A DNA stretch of 11,490 bases from Larix sibirica. Its lineage: Eukaryota; Streptophyta; Pinopsida; Pinales; Pinaceae. Below, one piece after another: positions 1 through 8,200 of the stretch (position 1 is the first letter of the stretch; every line of letters begins with the position of its first letter). The translations under genes and the position numbers were made by a program. A model generated the notes under the pieces. It did not search any database and was not told the DNA's origin. It was given only the letters and a program-made list of their open reading frames with translations. The stretch covers positions 1 through 11,490 of the forward strand of contig NWUY0300028083.1 of NCBI GenBank assembly GCA_004151065.3, written 5' to 3'.

Positions 1-353
1 ATCTAAGATATAAAAGAAAAATGATCCTTGTCTCTAATTCAATAAGCTTGGAGGAACTACAGTTCCAAATGGTGGTGTCGTTTATGTTGATCTCTAAACC
101 TTGGTTCAAGATGGTGCATGTAATACTCCTATATTCCATGCATGACCCTTAAATGGATATGTCATACTTGATATTGTATTGATTTTGTGAAAACTAATGA
201 CCAACCACCTATTGAAATTCACAAATGCTAAAATAAAATAGTTGAAATGGAAACCTAAAAGAAATTCGGCTCATAATATCCATAAAAAATACAATGGCAC
301 CTCTTTGTTATTACATAGAGTTTTGTTAAAACCTTTAAACCATCTATCCATCC

Positions 354-490
354 ACTGGTCTATAAATAGTTGAAGCATGAACATGAAACAAAGATATGAT
401 TTTCACTGATCTATAAATAGTTGCAAATATATGATTTTTACTGGTCCATAAATAGTTGAAGCATGAACATGAAGCAAAGATATGATTTTC
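354..490 (+). repeat. Three-unit tandem repeat (51, 35 and 51 bp)
   Basis: Units 354-404, 405-439 and 440-490 begin ACTGGTC or ACTGATC then TATAAATAGTTG and end ATATGATTTT. The middle unit lacks an internal 16 bp. Units 1 and 3 differ at about two positions. Two units contain a perfect TATAAATA, but no gene starts nearby. Confidence 0.9.
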
Positions 491-865
491 AACTTGTTAA
501 GTGAGTGCTTCTGTGTCTCAAACTCAACCTTCAATAACTTTTAGCAAAGTGCACACTTCTCATCTGTTTTAACTTTTCAAACATTTTTTGATATTATTTA
601 GTGTGAGTACACTTTTTATATGAGCATAATTAAAATATTTGATGGTTATATTTTTGTATTTTGTGTTTGACTAGTAATATATTTTTGGGAAACATCTTCT
701 CAACTTATGAAGAGATATATAATTTATGAACCATCCACTTATTAAAAGCAATCATGTAACAAAGTCAGATTTAAATCTAAATGAGGGAAACAACTTTTCT
801 ATAAACAATTTATGAATAGTTGTGAAAGGTTTTTGGAAGAAAACTTTGTTATTGTTTGAAGAACC

Positions 866-935
866 TAACATTTCAAGTAAACACTCTATCTATCTTAAAA
901 TAACATTTCAAGTAGACACTCTACCCATCTCAAAG
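866..935 (+). repeat. 35-bp tandem duplication
   Basis: Units 866-900 and 901-935 start TAACATTTCAAGTA and continue ACACTCTA; equal length with a handful of substitutions. Confidence 0.92.
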
Positions 936-1554
936 TAAAATCAAAGAAAACTTATATAAACCATCAACAATCCACTCGCTAAGAACAATAATGTTACAAC
1001 TACTTAAACTACACCCAATTAACATTGTTTACCAACACTTTCTTCTAACACATCAAGGTTATATACCAACTCACTACCTATAGCTATGCTTTTATCACGT
1101 TGTCCAACATCTATTATATAGAGATGGAATTATAATGCTAAGAGAAAAAAACAAAAGTCCTATTAATGAAGTCACAAATTTGGTATTTTCTAGCATAGCA
1201 ATTCCATCTCTCTTTCATCCATCTGAAACAGTTAGACAACCCGGTATCCGCCATTGGCGCAGCTATCTACAGTCTCTGCTTCAACGAATGAATTTGTCAC
1301 CATTGCTTCTCGCCGCCCAAACAGCCACTGTCCACTGATAGCAACATGCAACTAAATCAATTCTCTCATTTTGCTTTCATTAAGAACCCCAGGCACTATC
1401 GAATCCCTTATTTTATTGAATCATAAATAGAAAGATAAGCATTAAACTAATACTTTCGCAATATCCACGCCGTTGTATATTGTATTTTTCTCGCTGTCCT
1501 CGGCCCAAGAATAGACCAATGATTTCGAATCTTCTGGCTCCTCGAACTTCTGAC

Positions 1555-1680
1555 AATGTCAAAGAAACGAGCAAAGTCAATGGCTTTCACCGTCGAAATG
1601 CCCGGGTACAACTGAAAAATGTCAAATGAAAAGAGCAAAGTCAATGGCTTTGATCGTCAGCATGCCCCATTACGACGCAA
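1555..1680 (+). repeat. 63/64-bp tandem duplication with two W-box-like sites
   Basis: Units begin AATGTCAAA at 1555 and 1618 and share GAGCAAAGTCAATGGCTTT, then an ATGCCC further on. Each contains AGTCAA (1575-1580 and 1639-1644), whose complement TTGACT fits the W-box core bound by WRKY factors. This sits 340-410 bp upstream of the first ATG. Duplication is certain; regulatory use is guesswork. Confidence 0.8.
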
Positions 1681-1775
1681 CAAGATGCCAAGAAGCTCAA
1701 ATTTTAAATTCTCCAAGCTACTGTCATGAAAATGTTTAATCTAATTATAAGTTCAATGGGTAGATATCAAATTGG

Positions 1776-1785
1776 TATATAAAAA
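1776..1785 (+). promoter_or_regulatory. Candidate TATA box
   Basis: TATATAAAAA lies about 200 bp before the first in-frame ATG, a reasonable distance for a plant core promoter with a leader of about 170 bp. AT-rich surroundings make chance matches likely, so support is only positional. Confidence 0.35.
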
Positions 1786-1860
1786 CGTTTAATCTCAATT
1801 CAAGTTTTATGAGTAGATATAACATTTAAGATCTCTGTGTAGAAATCAAATTGGTATATG

Positions 1861-1994
1861 AAATCTGTGAAAAACCTCCTTGTTTATGGAAGTTTATCAT
1901 ACTTTGCAAATTTGTAATGCGCCAGAGAAATCTGTGAAAAGACTCCTTGTTTATGAAAGCTTGTCATACTTTGCAAATTTGCAATGGGCCAGAG
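1861..1994 (+). repeat. 67-bp tandem duplication in the leader, overlapping the first ATG
   Basis: Units 1861-1927 and 1928-1994 begin AAATCTGTGAAAA and end GCCAGAG, equal length, a few mismatches. The ATG at 1984 lies in unit 2 (AATGGGCC); the equivalent ATG in unit 1 is 1917 (AATGCGCC). Confidence 0.92.
1917..1937 (+). promoter_or_regulatory. Short upstream ORF (6 codons plus stop) in leader unit 1
   Basis: ATG at 1917 encodes MRQRNL and stops with TGA. It is the paralogous position of the ATG at 1984 in the adjacent duplicated unit. If transcription starts near 1800 it would be a uORF that could lower or tune translation; the transcript start is inferred, not seen. Confidence 0.4.
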
Positions 1995-2227
1995 TTACCA
2001 TAAACAAGTTAAAGGTGTAATTATGAGCAGCGCATCAGCTCCTACAAGTCCTAGATCTGGATCTGTATCTGTTTTTGTCGATCCTGTTATTTCTGTTGCT
2101 GTTGCTGTTAAGTGTGGCTCGAACAGCCTGCTGGCGTTCGAATGGGCTCTGGATAATCTGGTCTCTCCAGGACAAACCATTACGTTCGTACATGTTCGAC
2201 ACCCAATTCGTTCAGTTCCCACTCCAA
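1984..2227 (+). CDS. Exon 1: leader and start of USP domain
   Basis: Encodes a Ser/Pro-rich N-terminus followed by the first USP strand and helix (VAVAVKCGSNSLLAFEWALD). Two in-frame ATGs compete: 1984 (context GCAATGGG, G at -3 and +4) and 2023 (ATTATGAG, A at -3). The second gives MSSASAPTSPRSG, and the 13 codons between the two lie partly in a duplicated 67-bp leader segment. They may therefore be untranslated, or a recent N-terminal extension. The exon ends at CCAA|GTATAA; one base carries over and makes an ATG (Met) codon with exon 2. Reading through the donor gives a 112-aa product ending in intron 1, which is a read-through artefact. Confidence 0.85.
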
Positions 2228-5200
2228 GTATAAAAGTCCTCTCAGGCTATTGTTCATTTTATTTTATTGTCCTCTCAAAATTATTTTATATATTAATGCA
2301 TCTCAGATTTAAGGTTTCTTGATCTGTTGCAGTGGGAAACTATATTCCAATCACACAAGTCTCCAGGGAAGCTGTACTGGCTTACAGGGAACAAGTGAAC
2401 GGCCAGACTGAGGAGATGCTGATGCCATATCTGGGGCTCTGTGAAAGAAAACTGGTAATTTTTCCAGAGTAGATTTCTATTTGGCAGCCTCTGGTTGATG
2501 ATTTGCTGTGCTTACTGTTTGTTTGTTTGTTAAATGTGGAGTTCAGGTGCAAGCAGAAATCAGGGTTTTAGAAGACTCCAATGTACCAGAAGCAATAGTT
2601 AAATATATTTCATGGTCTGGCGTATCCAAGCTTGTAATGGGGTCGCCTTCTCGTAGTACGTTCCCAAGGTAACATCAATGGTTTCAGTAGAATAATCTTC
2701 CCTAAATTAAATTTAAATCTATATTGAGTGTTTTGGATTCTGTATGTACCAAAAGCCTTTTACTTGAATGGTGATAAAGGTTAAAATGGATTTATACTGA
2801 GAAATATTATTTTTCCACATTGTTATTTAGGGTATTAAAAGTATATTTTGTGTGAGAAATATTATTTTTCCACATTGTTATTTAGGGTATTAACTTTTAA
2901 TAGTGAGATCATATTTTATGTACATTTGATTGGTTGTGTTTTTATGTTATGATATATTTATATGTGAAAAATATTATCTTTCCACATTATTATTTAGTAT
3001 ATTAACTCTTAATACTAAGATCATTTTTTATGTACACTGATTGGTTGTACAGTAAAAAGTCCTCAATATTTAACAATAGCTTAGTTAAGTACGAATCTTG
3101 AAATATTACATCATCATTATATACAAAAACCACTTTAAGAATAGGGTCCCATGTTTTCCCCTCCCTACAGCGACACGCAGCCCATTTGGGTGAATACCTA
3201 AGCAAGTATTATGCATACATCTGTATTATATTAAATATAACAATCTCATATTTGAGATATCTTAGATCAAACAAGATATATTGTGATCAATGCATCACTA
3301 ATAGTTGACTCTTATAGGCCTAGGTTGCCCAACTAACCATCGCAATAATTTATGTGTATTTTCTCCATGCCACTTCCCAACTCTCCTAGTTTGAATCTAC
3401 CATTTTTATTACTTTTTCATTTCAACAAGTGTTCAGGTGCTCTAGTTTTCCGAGGATGTCACAACACAATCCTTTGTAGACTTTAGGGAAGATTTATGCC
3501 ATGTAGGAGCAAACCGACCACAATACCAACTAGACTTGCAAGGTCCAATGTTGGAATTTTCAAACTAAGTTTACTTGTCATTTTGACGTTTTTAAACATA
3601 TAATTAAATGTATTTGACCACGTTACTTTTATTTTATGATGGAAATGATAAATGTGAATTGAATTTATTATCAAAATACTCCATGGTGCGCATTTTACTC
3701 ATCAAATTCCAATAGTAGGAATCAACCAGAGGGGATCATACCACTAAGCAATACTAGTTCATGGATTTCAACCCTGAGTTGTGCATTCTATGTTGCTTAT
3801 ATAACCATGATATTGTTACCTACTCTAAGAGATCCGTTGAGAATGTGAATATGATTGATGTTGTCCCTCTCTGGTTCATGCATTGAATTAACCTGACCTT
3901 GAAGGTTCAAATAACCATCTTTCTTGTCACTCATGTCCACATTTCCATTTGCACTAATTTGTCGGGTTACAATCCAACTACAATGCCCAAGGATCAACCA
4001 AAAACTTTTCAAGTCATTAAAGCTCAAATAGACAAAGGCAAAGATTTGATGATTCTAAACAACAACGAGATTGCCTAAACTTATTTGTGTTCGTCATCAA
4101 TGCTAGCAACAATATCTTTTATGAATGGAATATGGACAAAGTCCCTTGTTACAAAATCTTAGTTAAACTAGAGTGGAAATTGGGTATGATATTTTCAGCA
4201 CTTCCCATGGTGCCACTTACACAAAATGAGGAAGATCACTTTATCAAAATAGTGCCAACCCATGAATCCACTTATGTAGTTACCCCACACTATGTCCTCC
4301 AATCAAATAGATGAAATGGATTTTTGTAAGATGGCATATTTGCTTGCTTCTTTGTATTAGTTATAGGGAGAGCCTTCCTCACTCGGCACCACTTGGCATC
4401 AACCCCTCTAGTTTAGTGATAGCTTATCAATATGGACACTTATGAAATGATAATGGCCAATCTAAATTAGCTCCACATTGTTTCAACCCATGAATCCACT
4501 TATGTAGTCACCCCACACTGTGTCCTCCAATCAAGTAGATCAAATGACTTAATGTAAGATGACATATTTGCTTACTTCTTTGTATGAGTTATATGTGAAT
4601 TACATGGAGAGCCTTCCTCACTTGGCATCAACTCCTCGAGCTCAATGATAGATTCCAATATGAAGACTTATGGATTGACTCTTGGCCAACGTAAACTAAC
4701 TCTGCATTATTTCTTGAATATGGACGATGAGAGGCCCAACCATTCAAAATGTCTTGAAAAATGTAGTTATCCAAGTCATATGATTTGACAATGATATAAA
4801 GTGAAAGTATAAATGTAACTTAAACGTTGATATGTTTTAATTATACTTTTAAACATTAAAATAGAGAATGCTTTCGGAATAATTTGTTGAAGATAACCTA
4901 TAAGAGGCTGAATCCTTCGCCAGGTGCAAAGACTACTTTCAAGTCTAAGCTGGGGCAGTCCACCCCTTCTCAAGAAATGTCTTTTGTACTTGCATTTTGT
5001 TTTTAAATATCGATAGAGGTTTGTTTCAATAAATTTGAAAATGATTTCAGTGCTATTCTCCTTTGTTTCCAGTATAGGTTTTAGTTTCAATTTTTGAATG
5101 CTACAAAACCTTTAACTTTGTATATTTTAACCTGATTTTCTTGCCATTAAAAAAATATGTATCAATATAACACTCAGGCAATTCGACTGAAACCAGAGAA

Positions 5201-8200
5201 GTCCAGTAGTTTCAGCAAATAGATTTGATTTAAAACAATTGATTATGACTGTGCCTATCAGTTGTTCTCCAACAAAGTACATAACGAGGATAAACTGGTA
5301 AAAAGAGCAAAATCCCTTGCAATTTCCCGAGTCTTGTACAAACCATTGATTAGAACATTAAAAATCGAGGAACTGTAATATCCCTTTTCCTTCAATGGTT
5401 CAAACAGCTCAACTGCTTTCACTACTTTCTCTTATTTGCAAGCCATAAAAACAAAACAGTTGAAAACATCCTCCTTAATTGGGTAGCGTAGTTGGGACAT
5501 TTCCATTAGCAATTTGAACAAATAATCTGTATCTGTGTTGTCTATCTTAGAAAAAGCCCAAACCAAGGGCTCAATAGTCGGAAAACCAAGGGCAATACCC
5601 TCTTCAATTAGGATTCAAAAGAGCTTCTAAGCTTTGTCCACTCTACTCTCACTGCAAGACCCTTCGATATACAGATCGGAAAACTATTTGCAGATGCATC
5701 AATCAAAAACCTGTTTTCCTTTATCTCTATATAAAGTATATATGTTTTCTTAGCTTCATTTTATTTACAAAATTTAGTGATTAATGTTATATATCAACAT
5801 AGATCCATTTTAAACTGAGATTAAGATTTAAGATGGATCTATGTTAGTTTTAACATCTCCTACTGTTAAACACCTCCCTAAATGCAATGACTAAAGTCCA
5901 ATTTAACTCTATCCCTTACATTCCTCCCATCTCTTCTAATTGCCATTTCCTCCCCCAATCCCATATCTTCTAATTGCCATTTCCTCCCCCCAATCTTTTA
6001 AGTGCTATCCAAATTTCCTACTACAACAAGCGACTGGATCATGGTAGTGTACATAGAGACATTAGGCTTACAGAGCCGAGCTCTCATCTCGCCGAAAAGT
6101 CCAGAACCCTTGTCCATCTTCACATTCCTACAAAGACCCATGATCAGAATCATGCAAAGTTATATGTTCAGGAGCCAGCCCATCCTTAAAATTTCCATAA
6201 ACCTCAGACGCCAAATCCAATTGTCAGTTCTAACCCATGCATCAAGAAACGTGTTGTACCAAAAAATACTAGGCCTTATCCCAAACTTCTTCATTTTCTG
6301 ATAAGAAAAAATGGACCCACGAACCCCTACCAGCATTCATTTTGATCATGATATCAAACTGCTTAATGGTTCGCTATTTTCCATGTGCACTCATCTAATC
6401 AACACCAGTTCAGACAATAAGCAAGAGCATTTTAGGCAACGGTTCAATCAATAAGCAAGAGCATTATATGCAGTATAATTGTTCCTAAACCATTTCTCTA
6501 CCCGCCAACTGGCAGAACTTTGAAGCCAATTGGGCATTGGTTTGTACCTTCAAAACCTCCCTCACGACATTGTGTCACCTGTGCAATTTTTTGAGGTCTG
6601 CAAAAATTTTCAGCCCCCATCTTTTGTGTTTATTGAAGCTTTCACAAACGTAGCTGACAGTTGACCGCCTTCGTAGAATTTCTTCTAATCAGGGTTTCGT
6701 ATATCCTAAGCTTTTGCATTGAAGGATTCAGGGACCCAGAGCTCTGTTATGAAGGATTTCAGTTTCGATAAAGGAAAATAAAAATCACCTGCAAGTAGTG
6801 TAATCTGTATAGGTTGATATATACATTGTTGGATTTTTCAGCTTAATAAATGTATTCTTTATTGTTGATCGATTTTGTAATGAGATGAAGATATGATTTT
6901 GTTACTATGAAAACATTGTTTATTAGGAGCATCAGGAAACAAGATGTACCGGCTAATGTTGCAAAGAATGCTCCAAAGAATTGTATCATGTATGTTGTAT
7001 CGAAGGGAAAAATTGCTTATGTGAAATCGGCTGGTTCTTCAGATTCAACCAGATCTTTCCGTAAGATTTTCAGTTTTGACTGGGATGTTAGAGACTCCGG
7101 TTCAACATCAAGGAAAAGCCAACGAAGAGGTAAAAGTTTGCAGTTGATTTGTTTGAACTCTACTCCAGCCTCCTATGCCTTTGGTTATGTTTTTTCAAAT
7201 GTTTGAAATTCAAGTTTTCTCTGGACTTATGAGATGGTAAGCTGGTTGCATTGTCAACCATGACTTTTGGTTTTTTCAATACCCCTACAATTGGATCTTG
7301 TTATCAGTACTATTATAAGCTAACGTTCACCTCTTTTCTCCACTAATAATGGAGATGCAGATGATAACGAATCTTCTATGTTTCCGTCTCCTCACCGAAC
7401 GCTATTAAGGAACCCAGTTATGAGTCGGTATATTTTGAATCCAGAAAATGCAACCTTACATGCTGATAAACTGATAAGGTCACAGTCTTCTAAAATTGGC
7501 ATCCGTGAAAGTTCAACCTATGAGGGAAGCACTGCGCACACTGAAGTTAAATTAATCAGAAGTAAATCTGAATTCAAAAGAAACTTAGGTATTATTAATG
7601 AGGACTCTCAATCTGTCAGCATGCTGAATGTAAAGGCAGGAATCTCTTCTAATCACAAGACGGGATCACAGGCATCCGCAGAGATTTCAAAGCTTCCATC
7701 AATTACAGAAGTCTCAAATCATGATAACAAGATTTTTCCTCTTAGACATGAAGTTCTTTCCAATAAGAATGACTTTACGTATAATGATCAATCAAACTCA
7801 GATTTCCAACATGATGAACCCAATTCCAGATTAGAGTCTTTTGGCACACAGGTGGAAGAGAGCACAATTTCAATGAAAAGGCAATTTACAGAAGATCCCA
7901 ATGAAATTGAAATTGAAATTGATTGCCATTCTCTTGTTATACCCAATTCAAAAGAAATAGGATATTCTGAAGAGAATATGGAATTGCAGACTTCTCCTAC
8001 AGGGCATTTAGAGCAGCCATTCATGGCAGAAAGATCTCATATTCTGGATTTAGAAGGAAGAGGATATTATGAAGAGAATGTGGAATTGCAGAGTTCTCCT
8101 ACAGCGCATTTAGGGTGGGCATCCATGACAGAAAGTTTACGTATTACCAATTCAGAAGAAAGAGGATATTCCGAAGAGGATATGGAATTGCAAACTTTTC

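Larger units (their letters stand above)
1..1554. other. Upstream intergenic DNA, no gene recognised
   Basis: AT-rich sequence with two short tandem repeats at 354-490 and 866-935. The short frames at 1135-1338 (plus) and 1447-1644 (minus) show no recognisable domain. 1210-1340 is visibly richer in G+C (runs such as CCGCCATTGGCGCAGC and CTCGCCGCCC), which could mark an old exon or distal regulatory segment, but I could not assign it. Confidence 0.6.
5240..6637 (-). pseudogene. Pentatricopeptide repeat (PPR) protein pseudogene, antisense inside intron 3
   Basis: Minus-strand translation in alternating frames gives a near-continuous P-class PPR protein. In order: FNKHKRWGLKIFADLKKLHR then NVVREVLKVQTNAQLASKF (6637-6485); YTAYNALAY (about 6477-6451); KQFDIMIKMNAGRG (about 6371-6330); YQKMKKFGIRPSIFWYNTF (about 6305-6249); LDLASEVYGNFKDGLAPEH (about 6220-6164); MILIMGLCRNVKMDKGS and GEMRARLCKPNVSMYTTMIQ (6153-6022); then IEEGIALGFPTIEPLVWAF and later VVKAVELFEPLKEKGYYSS and IFNVLINGLYKTREIA (about 5606-5300). 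Each repeat has the helix-turn-helix spacing and the G(L)C(R)N/G-K-D and (C)KP(N/D)V-x-Y-T motifs of PPRs. From memory the order and wording are closest to the At4g20740 (EMB3131) type. Frames change at least five times, with stops such as TGA for Cys and an early TAG, plus an AT-rich insertion or replacement at about 5700-5880 where roughly two repeats are missing. Functional PPRs bind organelle RNA; this copy cannot encode one. Confidence 0.88.
2669..6926 (+). other. Intron 3 (4258 bp) containing repeats and an antisense pseudogene
   Basis: Starts GTAACATC and ends TTTATTAG. It splits the USP domain between FPR and SIRKQDVP, and both flanks match consecutive parts of the same domain, so it must be spliced out for a complete fold. 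The first part (2669-5200) is AT-rich with tandem repeats at 2797-3049 and 4256-4716 and no recognisable coding sequence. 3050-4250 and 4717-5200 hold only short frames with no recognisable product. The last part carries a PPR pseudogene on the opposite strand. 6640-6926 holds nothing identifiable apart from the acceptor. Confidence 0.8.

Noticed and set aside
360-420. Perfect TATAAATA motifs as the gene's core promoter
   Set aside because: They lie 1.5 kb before the first exon and are part of a tandem repeat; the 1776-1785 box is better placed.
354-490. Could the spaced repeats be a CRISPR array?
   Set aside because: Units are directly adjacent, only three, of unequal length and without unique spacers; the genome is a plant.
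1135-1338. 67-codon plus-strand open frame
   Set aside because: No recognisable domain, no splice partners, and the composition looks incidental; not called as a gene.
1447-1644. 65-codon minus-strand open frame
   Set aside because: Overlaps the 63-bp tandem duplication and shows no family resemblance.
1995-2222. 75-codon minus-strand open frame
   Set aside because: It is the antisense shadow of exon 1, which has clear USP homology on the plus strand.
3797-4314. Open frames on both strands in intron 3 (3797-4027 minus, 4087-4314 plus)
   Set aside because: No recognisable protein; the plus frame runs into the 230-bp duplicated unit and the second copy does not keep it open.
4776-5090. 104-codon minus-strand open frame next to the PPR pseudogene
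   Set aside because: I tried to read it as the C-terminal part of the PPR protein, but the resemblance was limited to a few residues (LESSL) and is not convincing.
5974-6301. Two overlapping plus-strand open frames of 71 and 99 codons
   Set aside because: They are shadows of the PPR pseudogene, whose family resemblance is on the minus strand.
7788-8024. 78-codon minus-strand open frame
   Set aside because: Antisense shadow of exon 5.
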